Origin: Enterobacter asburiae
Lineage (GTDB): Bacteria > Pseudomonadota > Gammaproteobacteria > Enterobacterales > Enterobacteriaceae
Assembly (NCBI GenBank): GCA_011754535.1
Contig: JAAQVN010000001.1
Coordinates: 1,922,001 to 1,986,000, forward strand
Direction of reading: 5' to 3'
Length of the DNA stretch: 64,000 nt
Below the pieces are notes generated by a model. It was not told the DNA's origin. It made no database searches and worked only from the letters and a program-made list of their open reading frames with translations. This document shows, one piece after another, positions 18,333 to 30,403 of this stretch. The first letter of the stretch is position 1; every line of letters begins with the position of its first letter. The position numbers and the translations under genes were made by a program.

Positions 18333-18762
18333 ACAGGGAAACCAGCCCTGCCGCAATAAGCGGGCCCACCGGCACGCCGCGAAAGAGCGCCACGCCCAAC
18401 ACGGTACCCACCAGCAGGCCGGCAACCAGTGAAGGCTGGCTGCTCATCAGCGTAACGCCGCGCCCGCCCAGCCACGAGACAAAAATGCCTACCGCGATCG
18501 CCACCAGCGATTTCCAGTTCACAAACGAGTGCAGTAGCGTCGAGGCGGGAAGCGTTCCGCTGGCAATGGGCGCCATCACCCCGATGGTTAAAATGATGAT
18601 CCCGATGGTGAGGCCTTGTTTTTCTATCCACGGGAAAAATGTGTTTAACGGGGTCACGCGCACAATAATCAGCACCAGAATCGAGATGGCGACTGTGGTG
18701 TTATGGCTGATAAACCCGAGCGCGGCGAGAGCCAGAAGAATGAGCAGAGTAGGGTCAAACAT
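18316..18762 (-). CDS. yeaL: UPF0756 membrane protein YeaL
   Basis: 148-aa inner-membrane protein with four to five hydrophobic segments (about 5-30, 50-72, 82-102, 112-145), the same length and pattern as E. coli YeaL (DUF441/UPF0756). Function unknown. Its 3' end overlaps the 3' end of the converging nimR by 17 bp, so the two genes share their stop regions. Confidence 0.93.
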   Translation of the reverse strand: MFDPTLLILLALAALGFISHNTTVAISILVLIIVRVTPLNTFFPWIEKQGLTIGIIILTIGVMAPIASGTLPASTLLHSFVNWKSLVAIAVGIFVSWLGGRGVTLMSSQPSLVAGLLVGTVLGVALFRGVPVGPLIAAGLVSLFIGKS

Positions 18763-18842
18763 GGGAAGTCCTTGCCAGAATAGTTACCCTGCTTACTGTA
18801 CGCGGAAAAGCGGCGGAAGACAGTTTTAAAAAGATTCTCTTG

Positions 18843-18876
18843 CTGTCATAACCTTGTCATTTACGCGGATTAAAAC
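18843..18876 (+). promoter_or_regulatory. Pho box and -10 of yoaI
   Basis: CTGTCAT-AACC-TTGTCAT (18843-18860) matches the 18-bp PhoB box (two CTGTCAT repeats, 4-bp spacer) at 13 of 14 repeat positions. Ten bases downstream is TAAAAC (18871-18876), a plausible -10. In PhoB-activated promoters the box replaces the -35. E. coli yoaI is reported to be under PhoB and PhoP control; no clear PhoP box was seen here. Confidence 0.75.
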
Positions 18877-18906
18877 GAAGGCAGGTATCGCAACGGGGCC
18901 GCCATC

Positions 18907-19011
18907 ATGAACGATCACATGTTTGTTGAAGCGCTGATCATCTCCTCATCGTTTTTCGCTATTGCCGCGATTCTCATCGCCTCCGTCCTGTTTCTGGAAC
19001 GAAAAGGCTGA
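18907..19011 (+). CDS. yoaI: Small membrane protein YoaI
   Basis: 34-aa ORF beginning [20 protein letters not shown] and ending VLFLERKG, nearly the same as E. coli YoaI. One transmembrane helix (about 8-28). Function unknown. It is preceded by a strong Pho box, so phosphate starvation should induce it. It is too short for routine ORF calling. Converges on yeaK, leaving 8 bp between stops. Confidence 0.9.
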   Translation: MNDHMFVEALIISSSFFAIAAILIASVLFLERKG

Positions 19012-19019
19012 CAGCGCCG

Positions 19020-19529
19020 TCACGACGACGCTTTATGGAAGTTGACAAGCTCAGGACGGGCAATGCGCAGGTAATCCTGGGTATCCATAATCACGGATTT
19101 CTCCAGTAAGCCGGCGTTAAAGGCGATTTCGTCGAAACGCTCAAACAGCAGCGGGTCTGCAACCAGCGCTAAATCAGGATGAAAGCTAAAGGGCGGGATA
19201 GCGCCAAAAACGCAGGCGGTAAGGGTATCAACTTCGGCCGGGCTGGCGAGGGAAGCCTTAAGCCCGCCAAAATGGCTGGCAAGCTGGCTCAGATCGGCCT
19301 GCAGGTCTGCGGCCAGAATCGCCAGTACGTGTTTTTTAACGCCGTTGCCCTTCACTTTGCAGACCAGGGCTTTTGCACCCTGGCGCAGATCGGTCCCGCG
19401 AATTTCACTCACCGCTTCACATTTCCCGACCGCCTCATGCTCCATGACGCGAAAACGCGCGCCCTGCTCGGTGAGTAAGGTAATCAGCTTCTGGTGGGTT
19501 CCTGCCCCAATAGCGTCGTCAGTCATCAC
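19020..19529 (-). CDS. yeaK: Mischarged aminoacyl-tRNA deacylase YeaK
   Basis: 169 aa, YbaK/ProX-type trans-editing domain, homologous to E. coli YeaK (167 aa), which deacylates mischarged tRNA (Ser-tRNA and related). Conserved KALVCKVKG lysine region and GAIPPFSFHPDL loop. The N-terminus differs from E. coli over the first ten residues; two adjacent ATGs exist and the first is used. In E. coli yeaI and yeaJ separate yeaK from yeaH; here only 96 bp do. Confidence 0.92.
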   Translation of the reverse strand: MMTDDAIGAGTHQKLITLLTEQGARFRVMEHEAVGKCEAVSEIRGTDLRQGAKALVCKVKGNGVKKHVLAILAADLQADLSQLASHFGGLKASLASPAEVDTLTACVFGAIPPFSFHPDLALVADPLLFERFDEIAFNAGLLEKSVIMDTQDYLRIARPELVNFHKASS

Positions 19530-19590
19530 AATTTTCCCGGTGATAATCCAGTATGCAGCTTGCTACATTAGCACGGGATGAACGGGGTCG

Positions 19591-19620
19591 AAAGAAAACA
19601 GCCAGCGGATTCGCTGGCTG
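19591..19620 (-). terminator. Terminator of yeaGH
   Basis: CAGCCAGCG-GATT-CGCTGGCTG hairpin with a 9-bp perfect stem, followed on the minus strand by TTTTCTTT, just past the yeaH stop. Confidence 0.8.
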
Positions 19621-19625
19621 CAGGG

Positions 19626-22918
<3,293 letters not shown>

Positions 22919-23348
22919 GGCATGCCGTCCTTTCGTTTTTTAGCACAGGATAAGAGCCGTTCGTATGAGTAGTGGAGGCTCCCGGAAGAGAATCTCTCGC
23001 ACCCCACTGCCAGAGCAGCAACCTGTGTGCCAGGTCAGACGCTAAGAACCGCAGGTGTTCAGGAAAACTCTTCTTAAATTTAAGCGTAGATGGCATTTGC
23101 CAAACTTGCATGCTGAGAAAAACTAATTTCAATGACATATCAATAACTCATCCAAAAATTTCCACCTGAGTTATAAGGCTTAAGGACGTTTTTCATTCAG
23201 CGGTCATATAAATGAAAGCGGGCTGTCATCTGAAAAGTTAAAAATAATGGGTTAATCAGACTGATTAGCAGGCAAAAAATTTTGGGATGTACGGGAATGG
23301 CGGTTACACTTCACCCGCTGATTATTTGACTACAGGAAAGAATGGATT
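22919..23348. other. 430-bp divergent regulatory region between yeaG and mipA
   Basis: Contains the yeaG sigma54 promoter (23017-23032) and the mipA promoter. The middle part (about 23060-23290) is AT-rich and shows no convincing reading frame. TGGCATTTGCCA at about 23092 is a 12-bp near-palindrome of unknown meaning. Confidence 0.5.
23017..23032 (-). promoter_or_regulatory. Sigma54 promoter of yeaGH
   Basis: On the minus strand TGGCACACAGGTTGCT (23032 down to 23017) fits the RpoN consensus TGGCAC-N5-TTGCW at every fixed base. It is oriented toward yeaG, about 100 bp from its start. E. coli yeaGH is part of the NtrC/RpoN nitrogen-stress response, in agreement. Confidence 0.85.
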
Positions 23349-24095
23349 GTGACCAAACTCAAACTTCTGGCATTGGGCATCCTTGCCGCGACCGCAGTTA
23401 GCACCGCTCAGGCGGAAAGTCAGTGGACGGTGGGCGCGGGCGTTGGCGTCATTAACAGCCCATACAAACAGTATGACCGCGATGTTTATCCTGTTCCCGT
23501 TATCACCTATGAAGGCGATAATTTCTGGTTCCGTGGTCTCGGCGGCGGCTACTATCTCTGGAACGATACGGCCGACAAACTATCTATCATGGCCTACTAC
23601 GATCCAACGCACTTCAAGCCGGGAGACAGCGACAGCCATGCGCTTCGCCAGCTCGACAAGCGCAAAAGCTCTATGATGGCCGGGCTTTCGTACGTGCATA
23701 ACACCCAGTATGGCTTCCTGCGTACGGCCCTGGCGGGTGATACGCTGGATAACAGCAACGGGTTTATCTGGGATCTGGCCTGGCTGTACCGCTATACCAA
23801 CGGTGGGCTCACCCTGACGCCGGGTATCGGGGTGCAGTACAACAGTGAAAACTACAACGACTACTACTACGGCGTCTCTAAAAACGAGTCCCGCCGCAGT
23901 GGGCTGAAAAGCTACAGCGCTGATGACGGCTGGAATCCTTACCTGGAGCTGACCGCGAGCTATAACTTCCTTGGCGACTGGAACGTCTACGGCACCGGTC
24001 GTTACGAGCGTCTGAGCGACGAAGTGAAGGATAGCCCGATGGTCGATAAGTCCTGGGCTGGCATCTTCTCTGTGGGGGTGACCTACAAGTTCTGA
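23349..24095 (+). CDS. mipA: MltA-interacting protein MipA
   Basis: Outer-membrane scaffold protein that links MltA and PBP1B in E. coli. 248 aa, same length. Signal peptide about 1-22 (MTKLKLLALGILAATAVSTA, then QA). The rest is beta-strand-rich with alternating aromatic residues and a C-terminal Phe (GVTYKF), typical of OmpV/MipA barrels. It uses a GTG start preceded by AGGAAAG; no in-frame ATG fits the signal peptide. Confidence 0.96.
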   Translation: MTKLKLLALGILAATAVSTAQAESQWTVGAGVGVINSPYKQYDRDVYPVPVITYEGDNFWFRGLGGGYYLWNDTADKLSIMAYYDPTHFKPGDSDSHALRQLDKRKSSMMAGLSYVHNTQYGFLRTALAGDTLDNSNGFIWDLAWLYRYTNGGLTLTPGIGVQYNSENYNDYYYGVSKNESRRSGLKSYSADDGWNPYLELTASYNFLGDWNVYGTGRYERLSDEVKDSPMVDKSWAGIFSVGVTYKF

Positions 24096-24127
24096 TTGTG
24101 CATTATTTTAGTGCAATCTTTGCATCA

Positions 24128-24151
24128 AAACGGGGCGCTTGCGCCCCGTTT
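24128..24151 (+). terminator. Bidirectional terminator between mipA and yeaD
   Basis: Perfect inverted repeat AAACGGGGCGC-TT-GCGCCCCGTTT (effective loop of four), 32 nt after the mipA stop and 22 bp from the converging yeaD stop. Confidence 0.8.
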
Positions 24152-24173
24152 GCTTTGGCGTGGTGCGGCGGCA

Positions 24174-25058
24174 TTATCGCTTAACGATGCGGATCGTCTG
24201 TCCTAAACGAGACGGCTTTTCTTCACTCGCTTTCTGCGGGGTGGTCACGCAGGCCGTTTCCACGCAGACGAACGTTTTATAACCGTCGTCAGGCACGTCG
24301 GCCATGCTTACAGACAGAGCAGGACCCGGGTTCCAGCCCACCACGTTGCTGTGATGGTGATGGACCACCTCAATGCTGCGGTTCAGGGCACCGTCGTGGA
24401 TCACGCTGCATGCTTCCGGATGCAGATAGACGCGGTCGGTACGGTCAGGGAACGCCTGAACGCCGTCGCTCAGTTTGCCTTCTTTGGCGTTATCCACTTT
24501 ATCGATAAAGGTATCGCCAAGGCCGCTCACTTTCACTGCGCTGATATCACCCACGTTGAAGTAGGTATGCAGGGCCGAGGTGGTGTCGAACTCGCCGTGG
24601 GCTTCCAGCTCAATTTCGCAGGTTTTACCCAGCTTGAAGCGGGCATACAGGGTGAACTCGTGCGGCCACAGGGCGCGGGTCTCGTCATTTGCCTGCAGCT
24701 CAAAGGTCAGCACGGCGCCATTATCGTCTTCGTTATGCGCTTTCAGCGTCCACTGCTGGTTGCGGGCAAAACCGTGAGAAGGCAAACCCGGCTGTGCAGA
24801 CGGGCCAAACCACGGCCAGCAGATCGGTACGCCACCGCGAATAGCCGCCCCTTTTTTGAAGGAGGTCGCATCGCTCAGCCACAAACCTTCGGCTTCGCCT
24901 TCCGGTTTCCAGGAGAGCAGGTGAGCGCCGTTCAGCGCCACGGACGCTTTAACGCGGGGATGGTCAACGACGATAACGTCGGCACCGTCAATCTGACGGC
25001 GGGAGAGCACAGGGGTAAGTTGTTCGACTACCGGAAGTGCAAAAATTTTATTAATCAT
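24174..25058 (-). CDS. yeaD: D-hexose-6-phosphate mutarotase YeaD
   Basis: Aldose-1-epimerase-fold enzyme that interconverts alpha and beta anomers of glucose-6-phosphate. 294 aa as in E. coli. Conserved GGVPICWPWFGP, HGFARNQQW and GWNPGPA motifs. It follows gapA on the same strand, separated by the strong gapA terminator, so expression is from read-through or a local promoter. Confidence 0.95.
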   Translation of the reverse strand: MINKIFALPVVEQLTPVLSRRQIDGADVIVVDHPRVKASVALNGAHLLSWKPEGEAEGLWLSDATSFKKGAAIRGGVPICWPWFGPSAQPGLPSHGFARNQQWTLKAHNEDDNGAVLTFELQANDETRALWPHEFTLYARFKLGKTCEIELEAHGEFDTTSALHTYFNVGDISAVKVSGLGDTFIDKVDNAKEGKLSDGVQAFPDRTDRVYLHPEACSVIHDGALNRSIEVVHHHHSNVVGWNPGPALSVSMADVPDDGYKTFVCVETACVTTPQKASEEKPSRLGQTIRIVKR

Positions 25059-25085
25059 TAAGCAATCCTCTGTCTAAAAAACAAT

Positions 25086-25112
25086 AAAAAAGGCGACCGA
25101 AGTCGCCTTTTT
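25086..25112 (-). terminator. Terminator of gapA
   Basis: AAGGCGAC-CGAA-GTCGCCTT hairpin flanked by A and T runs, 21 bp past the gapA stop. Strong on the minus strand. Confidence 0.9.
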
Positions 25113-25133
25113 GGATCAAGCACTCATCTCAAC

Positions 25134-26470
<1,337 letters not shown>

Positions 26471-26884
26471 ATGTCGAACCAACGTAACCCTGACGATTTG
26501 AAAAAAAACCTCACAGAAATGCAGTTTTACGTGACGCAGAATCACGGAACGGAGCCGCCATTTACCGGGCGTTTACTGCATAACAAGCGAGACGGCGTTT
26601 ACCACTGTCTGGTCTGCGATGCCCCGCTGTTTAATTCACAAACGAAATACGACTCTGGCTGCGGCTGGCCGAGCTTTTACGAGCCGGTGAGCGATGAGGC
26701 AATCCGCTATCTGACCGACTCGTCGCACGGTATGGTGCGCACGGAAATTCGCTGCGGTAACTGCGACGCGCACCTGGGGCATGTTTTCCCGGATGGCCCT
26801 CAGCCAACGGGCGAGCGTTTCTGCGTAAACTCAGCTTCTCTGAGCTTCAGCGACGATGAAAACGGCGACCAGATTAAGGGTTGA
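26471..26884 (+). CDS. msrB: Peptide-methionine (R)-S-oxide reductase MsrB
   Basis: Repairs methionine-R-sulfoxide in proteins. 137 aa as in E. coli. Structural zinc cysteines Cys46, Cys49 (HCLVCDAP), Cys95 and Cys98 (RCGNCDAH); catalytic Cys118 in [17 protein letters not shown] is conserved. The ATG at 26471 is chosen by alignment to E. coli; an in-frame ATG ten codons earlier is unlikely. Followed after 41 bp by yeaC. Confidence 0.97.
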   Translation: MSNQRNPDDLKKNLTEMQFYVTQNHGTEPPFTGRLLHNKRDGVYHCLVCDAPLFNSQTKYDSGCGWPSFYEPVSDEAIRYLTDSSHGMVRTEIRCGNCDAHLGHVFPDGPQPTGERFCVNSASLSFSDDENGDQIKG

Positions 26885-26925
26885 AAAAACGATTCAGCAA
26901 ATTATTCCTTTGAAAGGGAGAGATC

Positions 26926-27198
26926 GTGAATATTGAGGACATGATTAACGGGATGACCCCGGAAGTTTATCAGCGTCTGGTGACCGCCGTTGAGCTGGGT
27001 AAATGGCCCGACGGTGTGGCCCTGACGCCTGAGCAAAAAGAGAACAGTTTGCAGTTGGTGATGCTGTGGCAGGCGCGCAACAACACCGATGCACAGCACA
27101 TGACTATCGATACCAACGGTCAGATGGTGATGAAGAGCAAGCGCGAGCTTAAGGAAGATTTTGGCATCACGCCGAAGCCGATTGCGACTTTCAAATAA
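26926..27198 (+). CDS. yeaC: DUF1315 family protein YeaC
   Basis: 90-aa soluble protein, homologue of E. coli YeaC, function unknown. Starts with GTG (MNIEDMINGMTPEVYQRLVT) after a good Shine-Dalgarno AAAGGGAGAGA. Probably co-transcribed with msrB. No cofactor motif seen. Confidence 0.92.
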   Translation: MNIEDMINGMTPEVYQRLVTAVELGKWPDGVALTPEQKENSLQLVMLWQARNNTDAQHMTIDTNGQMVMKSKRELKEDFGITPKPIATFK

Positions 27199-27210
27199 CG
27201 CTCTCCGTGT

Positions 27211-27241
27211 GTGCCGGGTAAGCGCTAGCGCCACCCGGCAC
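27211..27241. repeat. REP element after yeaC
   Basis: GTGCCGGGT...ACCCGGCAC palindrome with a GCGCTAGCGC centre between converging yeaC and chiA. Same family as 28638-28665 and 54830-54857, in opposite orientation. Confidence 0.75.
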
Positions 27242-27248
27242 ATACACC

Positions 27249-28502
27249 TTAGTGCTTAATTCCGAGTGATTCCGCCAGCTGTTTCGCTAACTGATTGTTA
27301 TCATCAGCCCCGTACTCCCAGAACATCGCCCCGGCGAGGCCTTTCTCTTTGATGTAGTCTGCCTTGATCGCGACGGAACGCGGGTTCTCATACGAAATCG
27401 CAAACAGCGCGTTGCCATCAGAACCCTTTACCGAGAGCCACGGCACCTTCGCCTGGTCGTCCCAGTGCTCGGTAAAACGCTTCTGCGGATCGTTCAGCAG
27501 CTTCTTCACGATATCGTTGTACTTCACGTAGGTATCTTTGGTCAGGTCATAGCCGAGCGATTTAAACAGGCCGATCTCCTGCGGCCCGAAGTAGGGCTGG
27601 GTGACCGGATTTTTTTGCGCGTCCGGCTTGCTCCAGTCAATGCCCGGTTCAACCGCACGTTTCGGTACGCGACCGTAAAAACCGATCCCGAGGTTCATCT
27701 GCTTCGGCTTAAGTCCGGCGGCCAGATAGTTGCTCACCACAAAATCGACGCTGTATTTATCGGCGGCAGCCACCGTTGGCCAGGCGCTGGAGTCATACAG
27801 GTTCGCGTTGAAATACTGGGTACCGTACGCCATGTCGTAGGTCATCAGGTTGATATAGTCGAGCAGGGGCGCGATGGCTTTGACATCTACCCAGCTTTTC
27901 GGACTTTCCGCATTCGCGCCCACCGCAATGGTCACCAGCTTTTTCTGCCCAAACGCCGCGCGCATCTCTTTCAACAAGGCGGTGAAGTTATCCCGATCGG
28001 CTGGCTGGCTTGCAACCAGCCCCCACGCGCCGTTAACCGGATACTCCCAGTCGAGATCGATCCCATCCAGGCCGTATTTGTCGACAATTTCCTGCGCAGA
28101 GCGGATAAACACCGCGCGACTCTCTTTGGTTGCCGCTGCGCCAGAGAAACCACGCGCGCCCCAGCCGCCAACAGAGAGCAGGACTTTCAGGTTCGGGTTT
28201 TGTTTACGCAGGGCCGGTATGAGGGCCAGATCGGACGCCACTTTTGGCGACAGCCAGATTTGATGCAGTTTCGTCGGATCTTTCAGCGCGGCGTTGGTCT
28301 CGTCTTTCTCGTCGTTATAAACAAGTCCAAACGAGTAGTTCAGATGGGTGATCTGGCGAACGTCCAGCTTATTAATATCGCCACCCGGTCCGGCGGTGAC
28401 ATCGCCACCCCCGTTAAAGTAGCCGACGGACATCAGCGGCGCGGCGGAAGCAAGTGACGCGCAAAGCAAGGGTAATGCTGCCAGCAGGGGCAAACGTTTC
28501 AT
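27249..28502 (-). CDS. Secreted GH18 chitinase
   Basis: 417 aa. Signal peptide about 1-20 (MKRLPLLAALPLLCASLASA), then one glycoside hydrolase family 18 barrel. SVGGWG at 110-115; the catalytic DGIDLDWEYP at 146-155 has the full DxxDxDxE with acid Glu153; MTYDMAYG and a C-terminal MFWEYGAD follow. It should cleave beta-1,4-GlcNAc polymers in the periplasm or outside. No chitin-binding domain is visible. Not at this place in E. coli K-12. The Shine-Dalgarno (GAGG, 7 nt before ATG) lies inside a sequence complementary to the ChiX sRNA seed. Confidence 0.92.
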   Translation of the reverse strand: MKRLPLLAALPLLCASLASAAPLMSVGYFNGGGDVTAGPGGDINKLDVRQITHLNYSFGLVYNDEKDETNAALKDPTKLHQIWLSPKVASDLALIPALRKQNPNLKVLLSVGGWGARGFSGAAATKESRAVFIRSAQEIVDKYGLDGIDLDWEYPVNGAWGLVASQPADRDNFTALLKEMRAAFGQKKLVTIAVGANAESPKSWVDVKAIAPLLDYINLMTYDMAYGTQYFNANLYDSSAWPTVAAADKYSVDFVVSNYLAAGLKPKQMNLGIGFYGRVPKRAVEPGIDWSKPDAQKNPVTQPYFGPQEIGLFKSLGYDLTKDTYVKYNDIVKKLLNDPQKRFTEHWDDQAKVPWLSVKGSDGNALFAISYENPRSVAIKADYIKEKGLAGAMFWEYGADDNNQLAKQLAESLGIKH

Positions 28503-28506
28503 ACAA

Positions 28507-28519
28507 GTTCCTCTTTGAC
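28507..28519 (-). promoter_or_regulatory. ChiX-pairing sequence over the chitinase Shine-Dalgarno
   Basis: On the mRNA strand GTCAAAGAGGAAC lies 4 nt before the chitinase ATG and includes its Shine-Dalgarno GAGG. Twelve bases, GTCAAAGAGGAA, are the exact complement of the ChiX (MicM) seed UUCCUCUUUGAC as I know it from E. coli and Salmonella. The same kind of pairing represses chiP. Confidence 0.7.
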
Positions 28520-28522
28520 TTA

Positions 28523-28554
28523 ATAAAAATAACCACGCCACAGAAAAGGCGTGG
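28523..28554 (-). terminator. Hairpin upstream of chitinase gene (pncA terminator or attenuator)
   Basis: CCACGCC-N8-GGCGTGG hairpin; on the minus strand it is followed by TTATTTTTATT, then the chitinase leader. It could end pncA transcripts or act as a leader structure of the chitinase mRNA. Confidence 0.65.
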
Positions 28555-28637
28555 CGAAAAAACAGCCTGATGAGAATAGCATTGCCGTTTCGCTTGTGAT
28601 GCGAGGGAGTTCACTTTATGGGGATTGGGGAAGAAAT

Positions 28638-28665
28638 GCCGGGTGGCGGCTGCGCCTTACCCGGC
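28638..28665. repeat. REP element downstream of pncA
   Basis: GCCGGGTGGCGGCTGCGCCT followed by TACCCGGC: classic REP palindrome with 7-bp GCCGGGT/ACCCGGC arms, 8 bp beyond the pncA stop. Confidence 0.8.
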
Positions 28666-28673
28666 TTAAAAGA

Positions 28674-29315
28674 CTACGCCTGCGTTTCCAGCCAGTCTGC
28701 CAGCGTATACAGCGTAGCACCTTCAGCGGCCATATCCATAAACGCCTGAGCGCTGTCCTGTGGGTGAATGTTCACCCCACGACAGCCATCGGTGATGACG
28801 CTGACGGTATAGCCTAACTGGAGCGCGTCCAGCACGGTAAACTTCACGCAGTAATCCGTCGCCAGACCCAGTACGATCAGCTCCGTGATTTCATGGTGAC
28901 GTAACCACGCGTCCAGCGCCGTCTTCTGACGATGCCCGTTATCGAAAAACGCGCTATAGCTGTCGATAGCCGCGTTTTCGCCTTTATGGAACACCGCGTC
29001 GATGGCTTTCTGATTCAGGAGCGGATGCAGCTCCGCGCCTTCCGTCTGCTGTACGCAGTGATCCGGCCAGAAAGTTTGCGCCAGCCCGTCGAGTTCACCC
29101 TGGGTGAACGGCTCGACGTTGTGCTGGCTGGCAAAGCTGCCGTGATTCGACGGGTGCCAGTCCTGGCTGGCGACAACCGCTTCACTGCGTGCTTTGCACC
29201 AGTCAATCAGCGCGTTGGCCACGTCAACGGTGCTGTCACCTTCGGCGACGGCAAGCGCACCGCCCGCGCAGAAATCATTTTGCAAATCGACCAGTAGCAG
29301 GGCGCGTTGCTTCAT
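28674..29315 (-). CDS. pncA: Nicotinamidase PncA
   Basis: Hydrolyses nicotinamide to nicotinate in the NAD salvage cycle (also activates pyrazinamide). 213 aa as in E. coli. Catalytic triad Asp10, Lys111, Cys156 (LVDLQNDF, FHKGEN, LATDYCVKFT) and metal-site His residues in DWHPSNHGS. It follows ansA by 9 bp, so the two are co-transcribed. Confidence 0.97.
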   Translation of the reverse strand: MKQRALLLVDLQNDFCAGGALAVAEGDSTVDVANALIDWCKARSEAVVASQDWHPSNHGSFASQHNVEPFTQGELDGLAQTFWPDHCVQQTEGAELHPLLNQKAIDAVFHKGENAAIDSYSAFFDNGHRQKTALDAWLRHHEITELIVLGLATDYCVKFTVLDALQLGYTVSVITDGCRGVNIHPQDSAQAFMDMAAEGATLYTLADWLETQA

Positions 29316-29324
29316 GAGACCTCC

Positions 29325-30341
29325 TTATTCGTCCGGGGTCAGTTCGCCGCGCAGGTTTTGCATCATGGCGCGGCGAATGGACTGAATGTCCAGATCCTGA
29401 CTCAGTAAATAGTGAAGTTTAGTCAGCGTCGCCTCAACGGTCATATCGAAGCCGCTGATCACCCCCGCGTGCGCCAGCGCGTTGCCGGTGGCATAGCCCC
29501 CCATATTCACTTTGCCGGACATGCACTGGGTCAGGTTCACGACCACAATTCCGCGCTCGCTGGCTTCCTGAAGCTCTTTCAGGAACTCGCCGTTCTGCGG
29601 AGCATTGCCCACGCCATAGGAGCGCAGGATCAGCGCTTTCACCGGCTGGCGCAGGAAGTTGCGCACCACGTCTGCGGAGATCCCCGGATAGATGGTGACC
29701 ACGCCAATCGGCTGCGGGGTAATCGGATGCACGATCAGCTCGCCAGCGGTGTTCGGTGCCGGAGGCGTTCCCAGACGACGGATATGAATCCCGGCTTCCA
29801 GCAGCGGCTGCAGGTTAGGGGAGGCGAAGGCGTCAAAACCGTCGGCATGGGCTTTGGTGGTGCGGTTGCCGCGATACAGACGGTTGTTGAAGAACAGCGA
29901 CACTTCGTTGATCGGGTAATTGGCCGCCACGTACAGGGAGTTCAGCAGGTTGATCTGCCCGTCAGAGCGCAGCTCGGCCAGCGGAATTTGCGACCCGGTG
30001 ACGATCACCGGCTTGCTCAGGTTCTCCAGCATGAAGGAGAGTGCCGAAGCGGTGAACGCCATGGTGTCGGTGCCGTGCAGGATCACGAAGCCGTCGTACT
30101 GGTCGTAATGGGCTTTAATGTCATCCGCAATGTGCTGCCAGTCTTCCGGCGTCATGTCGGAGGAGTCCATCAGCGGCTCGTATTCATGGATGGTAAAGTC
30201 AGGCATTTCCGGACGGTGGAATTCAGGCATCAGCGCAAGCTGACGCTGCAGGTGGCCGGAGACCGGAATATAGCCGTTTTCAGAGCGCTGCATCCCGATG
30301 GTACCGCCAGTGTAGGCGACATAAATCGATTTCTTCTGCAT
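29325..30341 (-). CDS. ansA: L-asparaginase I (cytoplasmic)
   Basis: Low-affinity cytosolic asparaginase, asparagine to aspartate and ammonia. 338 aa as in E. coli. Nucleophile Thr14 in YTGGTIGM and second motif HGTDTMAFTASALS. No signal peptide, unlike AnsB. The ATG at 30339-30341 gives the E. coli length; an upstream in-frame extension of 30 codons runs through the terminator-like hairpin and is rejected. Confidence 0.96.
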   Translation of the reverse strand: MQKKSIYVAYTGGTIGMQRSENGYIPVSGHLQRQLALMPEFHRPEMPDFTIHEYEPLMDSSDMTPEDWQHIADDIKAHYDQYDGFVILHGTDTMAFTASALSFMLENLSKPVIVTGSQIPLAELRSDGQINLLNSLYVAANYPINEVSLFFNNRLYRGNRTTKAHADGFDAFASPNLQPLLEAGIHIRRLGTPPAPNTAGELIVHPITPQPIGVVTIYPGISADVVRNFLRQPVKALILRSYGVGNAPQNGEFLKELQEASERGIVVVNLTQCMSGKVNMGGYATGNALAHAGVISGFDMTVEATLTKLHYLLSQDLDIQSIRRAMMQNLRGELTPDE

Positions 30342-30364
30342 GGTAGTGAGTTCTTGTTCTTCAA

Positions 30365-30397
30365 AAGAAAAAATCCCCTCTTCACGGGAAGAGGGGA
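30365..30397 (-). terminator. Terminator between sppA and ansA
   Basis: TCCCCTCTTC-ACGG-GAAGAGGGGA 10-bp perfect stem; on the minus strand it is followed by TTTTTTCTTTT. It lies just past the sppA stop. Confidence 0.88.
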
Positions 30398-30403
30398 CGG
30401 TTT

